Shown here: in pieces, positions 54,401 through 63,640 of the stretch | Layout of the letters: each line of letters begins with the position of its first letter | How positions within the stretch are numbered: the first letter of the stretch is position 1 | Assembly: GCA_023053545.1 (NCBI GenBank) | Contig: JAKZAN010000006.1 | Span: 12,221,412-12,285,411 of the forward strand | Reading direction: 5' to 3' | DNA length: 64,000 nt | From: Lepidurus packardi | Lineage: Eukaryota; Arthropoda; Branchiopoda; Notostraca; Triopsidae | Program-made: the position numbers and the translations under genes | The notes under the pieces: generated by a model | What the model was told of the DNA's origin: nothing | Database searches by the model: none | What the model saw: the letters and a program-made list of their open reading frames with translations, nothing else

Positions 54401-55092
54401 TGGCAGTAATGGCCCTTTGTATTGGCGGACTTGAACGGTATTGGGACCTTTTCGTCCCTGGTGCCGTATTCGCGCTTAACACCTCACGTCAGGAGAGAAC
54501 CAAGTACTCCCCGTTTGAGCTCGTATACGGAAGGTCTCCCGTCTTGCCAGAGTACACGCAGTACCCCTGGCCATGTGAGCCCACCATTAGCTATCGCACC
54601 TTCCTGAGAGAAGTGAGAGGAAAGCTACGGAAAGCCCGACATCGAACGCTTACAGCGCAACGGAGGAGGACTAGTCATATTAATGCTCGCCGACGCCCTG
54701 CTCCCACTTTTGCTAAGAACTCCCTGGTGTGGGTGCTTCGACCCCGGAGGAATGGCAATGGGAATCGAAAGTTTCAACCTCGATTTCAGGGTCCATTTCG
54801 GGTCATCAAGCGAGTCACACCGGTGACTTATAAAGTGGGCGATCTACCTGGCCGTCATACGAGGAAAAGATGGCGAATATTCCCGGCTCACGTGAGTCAG
54901 CTGAAGAAATTCAAAGGAGGATTCGTGAGTGCCAGCAATTCTGGAAGCGACGGTGAAGCTGATCACGCAGAGGATGGCCCGAACGAATCGTTACCGTTGG
55001 CATCTACCGATGAGGAAGTTGGTGCGGAATCCCGCACCCGGATAGGTCGAACTGTTCGCCGACCCCGTCGTTTTGCGGATTACGTCGCCTGA
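51409..55092 (+). CDS. gypsy-3 Pol (protease, RT, RNase H, integrase), open
   Basis: 1227 codons in the -1 frame relative to gag and overlapping its end region, so it is probably expressed by frameshifting. Protease: ALVDCGARVSQI (about residue 35), with Cys where D-S/T-G is usual. RT: YCIDYRRLND, MPQGLCNAPASFQ and YLDD (about 480). RNase H: LRTDASGTGLGAV, SNELECMAVVW, LQTDNSAVM and NVVADALSR. Integrase: HHCC (HDSISGGHLGIAK...CIRCQ, about 820-865) and DDE core GIDHVGP, ISDRGTAFTA, GLCERTNKS. The C-terminal sequence RIGRTVRRPRRFADY is of the usual type. No stop in frame; the protease Cys is the only suspicious active-site change. Confidence 0.9.
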   Translation: MALITQVPDGVMEMPTQRARIADVGWVEALVDCGARVSQIRERDLGPLVNSVRSTDCASYECADGRLTGTLGSIPLTVEVLGQVVKLPRVMVVENAPFALILGGDWFRATEATVRMRNGSYEVEIGKSVLSHSDSGIVMDPLEHDNDIRAIEICEVVSKASEAFSGQEADVPAGALRFVQATVAVDDKVLRMKPKLDSEPGCEWATPSCLLTVERGVVHVPVLNFGDQAVRLSKGKALGRWDLVDDPPPEPTGPLLPATRNVMCVASSPMVGRDNGLNLQLGKELLPEERSRLATMLQDYGDCFARSKTDLGLCSLMSHTIDTGCLFPISVHPRRVPFRERELIREQVNEMLKMDVIEPSTSPWSFPVVLVRKKDGSPRYCIDYRRLNDATRKDAYPLPRVDDVLDRLAGASYFSTLDMCHGYWQVGMAEGDRPKTAFCTPDGLFQYKRMPQGLCNAPASFQRLLDRFLGSLKWRFCLVYLDDIMVLSLTFEEHLERLSSVLISLRQAGFLLKPSKCLLASRKILFLGHVISGDGIRPDPNKIEAVSNHPTPRNVRDVRSFLGLASYYRRFVPGFANTASSLNDLLKKDVGWTWESNQELAFRSLIAALTSSPTLVHYDENTSLVLRTDASGTGLGAVLSQLDGDKEGVVSYLSRRLSDAERKWHSNELECMAVVWAVQKLRSYLLGKHFTLQTDNSAVMWLFKKKNFTGKFARWVLDLQEFDFEIRHIKGSQNVVADALSRIPEMSPTPVCAAMVVQRDDFLLQQRSDQQLSAIMESLEAGESEHSRSYVMKEGVLYHTTGDQGRKRCLVVPRCLRRTVLSECHDSISGGHLGIAKTFDKVANRYWWTKMTKHVQDYVRSCIRCQTFKPMTGKPMGKLQSITPLNIPFLTMGIDHVGPLRTTMRGNQHVLVAVDYATRWVEASAVPDTSASVAAEFLLNQVVYRHGAPDKLISDRGTAFTAQIFEKALETIGVRHAMAAAYHPQTNGLCERTNKSLMAVMALCIGGLERYWDLFVPGAVFALNTSRQERTKYSPFELVYGRSPVLPEYTQYPWPCEPTISYRTFLREVRGKLRKARHRTLTAQRRRTSHINARRRPAPTFAKNSLVWVLRPRRNGNGNRKFQPRFQGPFRVIKRVTPVTYKVGDLPGRHTRKRWRIFPAHVSQLKKFKGGFVSASNSGSDGEADHAEDGPNESLPLASTDEEVGAESRTRIGRTVRRPRRFADYVA

Positions 55093-55219
55093 GATTCTTT
55101 ATTACTTATGTTGTGATTGTATCACTGGGTGATGGGTGTTAAGTTCTTACGGATAGTCAAGCGAGCAACTGTTTGGTTAGGCCGCGCCGGGGACGTCGCG
55201 TGGGGGGTAGGTGGCCGAG

Positions 55220-55455
55220 TGTGGCGTGAGGCCCAGCCCGTAGCCATCCTTCCTCTGCGTACTTTCCTTTGTACTCTTTTCTCTTTCTCCTCTTTTTCCG
55301 TTTTTTACTCGTTGTTGACGGGTCGTTTTTTGTATGGTCGGTGGCGAGTGGTGCTTGTTTTGGCAGTCGGTCTTTGGTACGAACTCGAGAACAAACGGTG
55401 ACTTTACTCTCTCCAAGCAAAGGGGTTTAGTAGATTAATTCGGCTACTTGCTACA
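55220..55455 (+). repeat. gypsy-3 3' LTR
   Basis: 236 bp; right flank CTTG (55456-55459). The pyrimidine-rich CTTTTCTCTTTCTCCTC stretch is shared with the 5' copy. Confidence 0.92.
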
Positions 55456-55459
55456 CTTG

Positions 55460-56231
55460 TTAATTTGATACATCCAAATCGTAGGATTTGGGCTGGGCTT
55501 CCAGCAGATTTACCCAAAAGTTTTATGGTAACTTATACTTATTGTCACTTTTTATCATGTAACTTATTATCAGCCTTTTGGCATAGATACCATGCCAGTC
55601 GACCATCAAACAAATCTGCTGGCCTGAAAACCGGTTTTCCATCAGCCATTCTACAATCGCTTGGTAAACTTGCTAAGTATTATTTAACAAATTTTACAAT
55701 ATAAAATAAGGCAAGCTTCTAGTGACTACAAGGTTAGTACCTTCTAGTCAATACCTTGGTTAATACCTCTAGCAGCTCGTATATTAGAGCTTTGAAATTG
55801 CTCTATAGCCATTCCTTCAAGAACAAAACCAAGTAGCCTTTGGAACCCCTGGCTACTGTTGATGCAATCCAAGATGAAGCAGACGCTAGAGAGAAAGCCT
55901 TAGGTACTCATTTTCTAGTTGTCAACTGCTTATCCTCAACCCTTACCTCGCACCCTGTAAACCATAAGCTTTTGTAATCCAACATTGCATGCCAGACCTC
56001 ACTTTAGCCACTCCTTTGCATCCAGCTGGCGTGAATATCGGCCTCTTAGCCTTCCCACGCCTCACGATCAGTTCCAAAGGTGCTTAAAACATTAAATAGG
56101 CAAAGGGTTCAACCTTCTCTTTTGGCAGATCTAGGGAAAGAAGACCCTGCTCAAGGTAGCCACGCCTCTTCCAGTTCGGACGGTTCAGGTTCCACTGGTT
56201 CCTCAGAAGTAAGCCATCATTCATTAGGAAA
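55460..56231. other. No recognised gene
   Basis: Short frames only; the 61-codon frame 56080-56265 (LADLGKEDPAQGSHASSSSD) is Ser/Gly-rich and is interrupted by the LINE insertion, but no family is recognised. Confidence 0.35.
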
Positions 56232-56267
56232 AGCTTTCAAGCTCCTTTTTAATTCTCATTTTTGACA
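56232..56267 (+). repeat. Target-site duplication of LINE-2, left copy
   Basis: 36 bp, identical to 57898-57933. Begins AGCTTTCAAGCTCC and ends TTTTTGACA. Confidence 0.95.
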
Positions 56268-57897
56268 ATGTATTACGGCGTTCGACAATGTATTACACAA
56301 GAAACTTGTCACCGAATTACGCCAGCGTAAGATTCCGCCTAAAATAACTAATTGGATAGAAACTTTCTTGAAAAACAGGCACGCTTTCGTTGAAAATGGA
56401 GCTGAAAGAAGTGACAATTTTAACATTTATAAAGGAGTTCCGCAAGGTTCCCCATTATCACCTATACTATTTCTGGTCTACATTAATGGGGCTCTCCGGA
56501 TCATTAAAAAAAAAAGAATGTTGTCCGGGGCCTTTGCTGATGATTTACATTTCCACGTTTCGGGACCCTCCAGCGAATGGAATGCTCAGTTCTTGGCAAA
56601 TAACATCAGTTCCCTAGAAAAATGGGGCAAAAAGCTACACCTCGAATTTTCGAAGGAGAAGACGGAACTGATCCATTTTTCTACGAGACGCTCACAGGAA
56701 GACGCCCCACTTCTTTGGGGAGAAAACACGATATTCCCGAAAAAAGCAGTTAGATACCTGGGCGTCATATTCGACAGTCAGTTGAAATGGACTAGCCATA
56801 CAAACTTCCTAGCAGCTCAGGTAAATTCAATCCTACAACGTCTGAAAAAACTGAGCAAATCCTCAAGAACAATCACCTGCAAACAACTCAGAAATGTTGT
56901 TCAAGCCACTATTCTCTCAAAACTGAGGTACGGATACGCAGCTTGGAACAACATCTCACAGACTGGTCTACTCCTATTGAATCAACTATTCCGAAGGGGA
57001 CTCCTTATTATCACAGGAGCCCTATCAACGACGCCATCAGCAGCATTAGAAGTTGAAGCGGGTCTCCCTCCGCTGGACCTTATACTCCAGAAATCAATGC
57101 TAAGGAATTTCGCATGACGGAATTGGAATAAATGGCCCACACAAGCAAAATACTCCAAGCATAAACGGTACCTGTCTTGTTCAGAGAAAGCTAGACTCCT
57201 CACGGCTAAAGCATGGAAAACACGTCCGAAGTCCGGAAAAGAAGCCCTGGAACAAATAGACGTAATGATAATGAATCAATGGAGGGAACGATGGCAAAAC
57301 TGTACAAACCCATTGAAAGATCTCATCACTATCCCTTCTCAGGATATTGCATCCCTTCAAATAACCAGACCTATCTTAAGCAAGCTAATCCAACTAAGAA
57401 CGACACACTTCCCAACTAAATGCTACTTAAAACGAATTGCTAAAACGGACTCTGACATATGTGCCTGCCAAGACCGGTCCAAGCAAGACCTACCCCACTT
57501 ATTGTTTCACTGCCGAAGAATTACTAAGGAGTGAGCCGAACTTCTACGAGAACTGAGCAAACTTAAAGTTCATTTTAGTGTAAACTCTGTACTTACTACC
57601 TCGAAGGCTTTTCCCGCCCTTGTCACCTTCATGCAGAAAGCTATTGATTCCTGTCGCTAATTTTAAGCCCTGTTTCACAAACCCTTTTACGTTATTTTTA
57701 TCTCGCACCCATCAACCCTAGTCATTTCAAACAAGTTTCCTCACTCGTGGTTTGTTCACCCAAGTTAAGAGTGGAACACAAACCCACTCATGATGTTATG
57801 GTGATTATCGAAATTCAGATTGTAGAGACTGTAAGAAAGGCAAAAGGCATAAGCCTACGCCTAAATAAATTATATAATGAAAAAAAAAAAAAAAAAA
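56268..57897 (+). mobile_element. 5'-truncated Jockey/R1-type LINE with poly(A) (LINE-2)
   Basis: A 1.63-kb insertion between 36-bp direct repeats, ending in about 18 A (57880-57897), exactly the product of target-primed reverse transcription. It contains the 3' half of a LINE ORF2, starting within the RT (FDNVLHKKLVTELRQRKIPP). The family lacks an RNase H in the retained part. Confidence 0.95.
56282..57534 (+). pseudogene. LINE-2 ORF2 C-terminal half (RT fragment)
   Basis: Frame from about 56282 through 57117: KGVPQGSPLSPILFLVYING, AFADDLHFHV (FADD), SKEKTELIHFSTRR and VRYLGVIFDSQLKW. TGA at 57115-57117, then a further frame 57265-57534 with QWRERWQNCTNPLKD and the terminal CYLKRIAKTDSDICAC...HLLFHC Cys/His motif, broken by TGA. 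The fragment at 60923-61241 is a relative (EKTELIHFSRRRT). Confidence 0.9.
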
Positions 57898-57933
57898 AGC
57901 TTTCAAGCTCCTTTTTAATTCTCATTTTTGACA
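57898..57933 (+). repeat. Target-site duplication of LINE-2, right copy
   Basis: Same 36 bp as 56232-56267, directly after the poly(A). Confidence 0.95.
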
Positions 57934-58467
57934 GAGTGATGACGCTGTAACCAAGTTTTGGACCCGTTCGTTGAAAGTGATGCTGCTGATGCGACAGGAA
58001 GTCATTGAGTTCGCCGTAAAGGCGAGAATCTGCAAGTCTTTGTCGAACGTTTACTTGATTCATTAAAAAACTACTGGGACCAATGCATGGTTGGTCCATA
58101 CGCTCGTAGTTTGTTTGGACCGATGAAATACGAGGAGTGGAGTGAAAAGTGGCTTGACTTGCATGGTTGCATGATACGGAAGTGGTCAAATTCGGGAGTC
58201 TTTACGTGGCGCATAAGGAAATCTTTCACCCGCCACCCTTGTTACCGAACTACAGGGCCAATTCCATGGCAAGTAATCCCTCGTTTTTATCAATTTATTA
58301 TTAATTTAGGATCTCTAAGGTTCACTACCAGTACATAAAGAAATGGCTTGAGTTAAACCTTTTTCTAAATTACCCTTTTTACATGTAGTTGGTAATCAGT
58401 CTATTTCTTAGTTGGCTAATCGTTAGTTAATTGAGTTATTTAAAAATTAGTTCTCTGCAATGAATTT
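57934..58467. other. No recognised gene
   Basis: Continuation of the sequence split by LINE-2. Stops in all frames; nothing recognisable. Confidence 0.35.
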
Positions 58468-59292
58468 TTTAAAATTTAATTTGAAATTAAAAATTAAATC
58501 CTCCCATTACCATCAATTTTAGAGAGCGCAGTTAAATTGAACAGTTAATTATCATTATTGAATAAGTGAGTTAGAAAAAGGGAAATATTTCAAAACAAAC
58601 TAGTTCTGTTTGAACAGTTAATGCCTAAAACCCCTCATAATGGCGCTCGGGTCGTATTGCGCAACTGGAACGCAGGTGTGGCTGGGTGGCATCCCCTAAG
58701 GAAGCCTCTCCCTGGTGGCGTTTAGCGTGTTTTGTCAGAATAAGTGGCTTAAAAAGTGGTACTTTTACGAAGGTTTAGAGGTAAGAAACAAGTTGGAAAT
58801 ATTCCCTATCACTTAGACTTAATTTGTGTACCTAATTTAACCTCAACGTGTGCCAATTAAGCCAGTTCTTACCATTTGTAGTAAGGATAACAGGCTGTCA
58901 GTTGCCCCACAGTGCAACACGCGGTTCGTGAACTATTCGGCTTTGTTTCAACGTTTAGACAACGCTCTGACTTTCCTAAACAGACGTTTGTTTTTCACTG
59001 GCCAGTTTGAAAATTTTCCACATTTTTATTTTTACTTTTTCTTGGAAAATTGATTTTATTTGTCACTTAGTACTATTGAATTTAATGCTATTTAAATATT
59101 ATGTGTACAATACATGCAAGCTTTAATTTGATAATAAGTTATTCATCATTGTTTTCATAGACAGTTTTTGTTTCTCTTAATAAAATAGATTCCGCCCAGA
59201 GAAGCAAACTTTGTTCAGTGACTGCAGCCATTTGCAACCATGGGGTTCTTCTCTGGTTTGTGCTTTTGTTGAGTTTGTCTGGATTCTTCAAA
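58468..59292 (-). repeat. Dispersed repeat, copy 2 (inverted relative to 26060-27070)
   Basis: The reverse complement aligns in order with 26060-27070 over several hundred bases, with small indels; it lacks the expanded 17-bp array. About 31.4 kb separates the two copies. Confidence 0.8.
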
Positions 59293-60574
59293 GGTTTTTG
59301 TTTAAGTATCTAAAAGCAATTTATTTCCGTATAACTAGCCGATCACACAGTCATTTTAGGAGCGACGACAACGTTTTTCTTCGAAATCTGGGTTACTCCT
59401 TATTGGTCTGACGTGCTAGGGGAATTCCAAAAGTTAACATTTTCAAACGAAAACAAAAAGCAAAATATTCGACATCAATCATTGTATCTACTAGGTTTTC
59501 TAATTATGTGATCCGGAACACAAGGTGTTTCAACTGCTGCTAAACATTCGAGTTATTCTTTTCATCGAAACATTGGACGTCGAAGTCGGCTATGACTAAG
59601 TGGTGTAGTAAGAGTGAAACAAGATTTTTGAGGTAATTGATGTCTTCTGACTGAATTTCCGTTTCAAATTAAATGCCATCTAAGGACTCGGCTATTCATG
59701 GCTACTTGTTCTCTTAGGCCACACGTCGAAAGGAGCTTGGCAAATATCCTTCCATGATTTGGAGTTTGATCTCTTGATCGGTGTTGCTGAAGCTACATCT
59801 CGCTGCTTGTTGGCGGAGTCTTGGAATGAACGCGTCCGTCGTCTCACCATTTTTTGCTCCATCTTTCGGAACCGGAATATCCCTAGCTCGAGATTTTATT
59901 TTGGCTGGAATTACGCCTGTACGGTCGGTTTTACCTTAGTTATGTTTCTTTACTTTCTCTTGACGATATTGTCTCCAGGATGTCGCGCACTTCTAGACTC
60001 GCGTAGTGCACCGTTAAAGATAAGCGTCGTTTATCAGTCGCTTGCTGCTTTACTTGGGTGTCATCTTCTTGGATTTGGATGTCCAGCGTTACCAAAAAAG
60101 TTTTCGTATTAAGCTACGGATAGTTGTGATTAACTGAACGAGTCTGTATTAGGTAACTGTTGAAACCGTATCGCGCAAATCCAATGTTAACAAAGACCAG
60201 TGGCCCCATCTCGTGGGTACCTAGTCGTGTACTACAGTTATGGTTTTTGAACGTTTGTAAGGAAGGCCATTGTCATTCCTTGCTCAATTGGTACTTTTCG
60301 GTTTTAATTTGAACATTTTCGACATTGTGTAATGTTAAGGGCTTCAGTTGGGAGAGGTAACGGAATGACATCTGGGAGTTTCTTTTTAATTAATTTTTGG
60401 TTGCTGATTAAATTCAAAAAGGGTACGGTATGTGGGGTTATTGTGGGATTTGACAGAAACGGTTTCTCCCCAAAATTCTTAGGAGATGTAGAGGTCTTTT
60501 AAGGGTTCTCAGTTGTTTCCCATCTACTTTTCCACTTTTCATTATTGCTTCCTTGATCTATTTCATTGCTTCTA
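59293..60574. other. No recognised gene
   Basis: The longest frame (59759-60112, 117 codons) has a hydrophobic stretch (YACTVGFTLVMFLYFLLTIL) but low-information surroundings and no homology that I can name. Confidence 0.35.
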
Positions 60575-60755
60575 ATTGGCTTGTACGTGTATACCTCCAG
60601 GGGGTATACACGAGGGGGGTCGACCAGACGCATGCATGAGGGGGGTCGACCAGAGGGGGGTATGTCCAGGGGTCGACATGAAGCATTTTACTCTCTCAGG
60701 AGGTGTTGACTTCTGCTTGGCTGTTGACTTCTGCTTGGTGTTGAGTTCTGTCTTG
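60575..60755 (+). repeat. G-rich short repeats
   Basis: GAGGGGGGTCGACCAGA occurs twice or more within 60611-60660, followed by a tandem TGTTGACTTCTGCTTGG repeat (60706-60745). Confidence 0.7.
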
Positions 60756-60922
60756 GCTGCTTCGATGGAAAATGTCGCAATAACCTATTTCCAGGAGCAG
60801 CCCAATAGGACGTAATACTGTCTCGACTTCCGGGTCTACAGTTGTTGTAAGATACCTGTTGTGGTTAACAATCCCTTTTGATGTGTGTAGTAACGGACAT
60901 GTAGTCTCGAATCTAAGACGTT

Positions 60923-61241
60923 TCACCATATAGGGAAACCACAGCGCAGTTTGCGATGACCGTTGCCAAAAAAAGCGTGTGTAACAGTTGATCGACTTCG
61001 AGACTTTCGATTGTTTTTGGAATCCTTTCTGCAGTGTAATTGCTCTGCTGCGACGTGGGCTAATAGCAGCATAGAGTCATGTGTCGTGCCAAGGTATCTT
61101 ACTACCTCATTCGGCTGGACCATTGAGGCTCCCCAGGCAACATATGCTTATTCCCGTGTTCGTCTTCTCGAGAAGTGGATTAGTTCGGTCTTCTCTTTCA
61201 TCAATTCAAGCCAGTCGTTTTGCTCACTTTTCGAGGGCTGA
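60923..61241 (-). pseudogene. LINE RT fragment related to LINE-2
   Basis: On the minus strand, one frame with a single stop reads LELMKEKTELIHFSRRRTRE, stop, then VVRYLGTTHDSMLLLAHVA, matching in order the palm/thumb region of LINE-2 (KEKTELIHFSTRR...VRYLGVIFDS). No poly(A) or duplication seen. Confidence 0.75.
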
Positions 61242-61654
61242 CAGGTTGTGGGTTGAGTCTAATATGTCCCTCACTGGGTGAGCCTGAAATAGGAAGCAAT
61301 TAATCGTCTGCCAAATGTTGAGTGTTTTTGCGCTTACGTTTGATGACGCCGAGTGACCCGCAGTGCTGTTGTCGAGACCGAGACATCATGTGTCTGACCG
61401 AGACCGGGACTGAGACTACCGAAAACTGTAGAGACCGAGACCGGTCTCGAGACCAATTTGGTCTTTGTCTTGGTCATTGGTCTCGAGACAAAGGCAAAAA
61501 ATTTAATAAAGCTTTACTTTGCTAATTAAAACCTACGTATTCAAAGAAGTAGTAGGAAATAATTGATAAGAATTAAAACTATTTTTATTGCCGGGAACAT
61601 TACTATTTATTAACAGACGTCAACATTTGCATTGACAATGTTTCATCTGACATG

Positions 61655-61987
61655 CTAGCCCTGTGGGGTCTCATTTACAGGCCACTTTTGCTGAAAACTC
61701 TCAACAGGTGCAGAAGTTGCAGGCACAGAGAATACCTTTTCAAAAAGAGGCGACAGTGATGGGTTCTCCTTAAGCGCGGTCGCTATGTTCTCGTACTTTT
61801 CCACTTTGTACAAATACTCGCAAATTTGCACTTTCACTGTCTTTTCCCTTACTTCGCTGGACCCTAGCATTTTTTTTTTCTTTTTTGCATATAACGAAAG
61901 AAGCGAATTTTCCGATTGCCGCTTCCCCGAGGCAGTTTCACGGCTGATATCAGAAGGAAATGTCAGTGCATTGGAAGAATGTGCCAT
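61655..61987 (-). pseudogene. hAT-B transposase, C-terminal dimerisation region
   Basis: A frame with LSPLFEKVFSVPATSAPVESF: the S-x-P-A-T-S-A-P-V-E block of hAT C-termini, with the catalytic Glu. A run of nine Ts on the plus strand (Lys codons) may hide a frameshift. Confidence 0.75.
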
Positions 61988-62221
61988 TTAAGTTATCTTT
62001 TGCAAGAACCGACTGCCCTTCTTCAGAAATCAAATCTATGAAGTAAGACTTAAGGGATTCTTTCTGAGCTTCGTTACCCGGATGCTCCTCTAGCCACTCT
62101 AGCCGTAGCAGGGATCAAGAATGCTAGCAATAGGGAATATTTTGTTGTTAAAGTGTTCGCCTGTGCACTCCAAAGGAATGCGGAGCAGGCTTAATAAACC
62201 GCTGAATCGCTGTTTTAATGA

Positions 62222-63410
62222 CTAGAGCAAAGTTTTCACGAGACAACTGTTGAATTTCAGTCGCTCTTGCAGCGAAAGTTTGTTCAGTAGAGCCAGTACA
62301 GAAGGCACCACACAACTTATGGTGCAGTACCGGTCCCATTGAACTAACGTAGTAACTTCATCGAACGGTTCGAGAACTTCGATTAATTCTTGCAAATTCT
62401 CTAAGTCTCTTGCTGTGAATGCCAAATTGTTCAGACGATTTTCTGTTGTGAACTGAAGGTATTTTCGATTGTCAAGAGAACCCACAGTAGCCAGTTGCTT
62501 GTACAGGCTGTTCCAGCGTGTAGCGTTCGCGACTGGAATTACTTTCCCATTGCCCATTATTTCTTCGAAAGATGGCTTCGCTGAAGAGCTACGATGCAAA
62601 ATATTAAGAGTTGAAAACATTTGGCAATTACTGAGTTATTGCTAGCGACTTGTAGTCCATCGCGAACGACTAGTTGCAGCGTATTGCCAAAACAAGGGAT
62701 TCGATCTATTGCTTTCGATTCAACTACGTTCGTAATGTGTCCTTCGTCTGCCTCATCGAGGTCTTGCCAAAGTTCTTCATCGGAGATACTTTCATTTCCC
62801 ACAAGGAAAATATCTTCGGAACTCTCAGGCGTTGCAAGCTTGCGTTCGTTTAGAACAAACAACGTTTTTTCATATTGCTGGCGTTGTCTGTAACGAAGAA
62901 ACTTATTTTTTCTTCAAGACCGAATTCCGTCACTGCTTCTTCAAAGGCGTTCGCAATTAGTTCGCCTGTGTGAGATCCCTTGAAAGCCTTGAATGCTAAT
63001 AGGTACGAAGCAAAGGCAAACTCGTGAAATGTGTGAGCCGTAACTCCCAGGTAAGAATGCATTCGTCTGTCTGTCCAAATATCCATCGTGAGTGCGACGT
63101 ACCTCACGTTGGCCAGTGCTTCGAGCATTCTACCTTTCTTTTCCGCTGTAATATTTGGAAGCATCGTACTAGTTATATGCTGCCTCGAAGGTACGGTAAC
63201 ACTTCTATCCCAGAATTCTAAGAAAGTGCGGAATTCCGGATTTTCGACAATCGATATCGGTAGGCCGCCTACTGTAATGGCGTTCACAACAAGGGAACGA
63301 ACTTTTCTCTGTTGGTCCGGATGATTTTGCCCATATTTCGTAGAGCACACCCCATGTCTGTAAGTGTACGCTGACTTTTCAACTGCGACCAACTGCTTGG
63401 TATTGCTCAT
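62222..63410 (-). pseudogene. hAT-B transposase, catalytic region
   Basis: Frame 63410-62850 has ALTMDIWTDRRMHSYLGVTA (first catalytic Asp) and SFFVTDNASNMKK (second). Frame 62862-62557 covers an acidic insert (EDIFLVGNESISDEELWQ) and CFGNTLQLVVRDGL. Frame 62620-62222 has ANATRWNSLYKQL and EVLEPFDEVTTLVQ. The frames overlap by frameshift, so the gene is broken in at least two places but is well preserved in order. Confidence 0.85.
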
Positions 63411-63434
63411 TCTGCGTTAGATGCTTCCTTTGCA

Positions 63435-63618
63435 GATGCCTATTATGAAAGATTATGAGCTGTGTTCTAGCAACATAGCTGATGTTTCCCTCTTCTCCTT
63501 TAAACACCTGACAAAATCGGAAGTCGTGCCCGACTTTTCACGAAGATTATCACAATATTGGAAATCTTTAAATGCAAATAGAACGATGGCCGGAATCTTG
63601 CTAGGGATAATTCTATCG
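63435..63618 (-). pseudogene. hAT-B transposase, N-terminal exon/fragment
   Basis: From ATG at 63618 (MDDRIIPSKIPAIVLFAF...) to a stop about 60 codons later: GTTSDFVRCLKEKRETSAM resembles the end of a BED zinc finger (S-x-F-x-R-H-L-K), with the His replaced by Cys. It precedes the catalytic frame by a stop codon. Confidence 0.5.
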
Positions 63619-63640
63619 TCCATTTTGAGCCTGTGTTGAA

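Larger units (their letters stand above)
49692..55455 (+). mobile_element. Ty3/gypsy LTR retrotransposon (gypsy-3)
   Basis: LTRs 49692-49934 (243 bp) and 55220-55455 (236 bp), TGTGGCG...GCTACA, with a 4-bp target duplication CTTG (49688-49691 and 55456-55459). They differ by a 7-bp indel near the start and about three substitutions, so the insertion is older than gypsy-1 and gypsy-2. A primer-site-like TGGTGGCAGCGGAGGG follows the 5' LTR (49939). gag (with one stop) and pol overlap in different frames. Confidence 0.95.
61361..63640 (-). mobile_element. hAT transposon remnant (hAT-B)
   Basis: The left end reads CAGTGCTGTTGTCGAGACC (61361), a hAT-like CAGTG terminus, followed by repeated GAGACCGAGAC/GGTCTCGAGAC subterminal motifs (61372-61495). 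Transposase pieces lie on the minus strand in the order N-terminus right to C-terminus left. The opposite end was not found within the window; a target duplication could therefore not be checked (left candidate GTGACCCG at 61353-61360). Confidence 0.7.

Noticed and set aside
59759-60112. 117-codon frame with a hydrophobic segment as a membrane protein
   Set aside because: No start context, neighbours or homology recognised; treated as non-coding until transcribed evidence exists.
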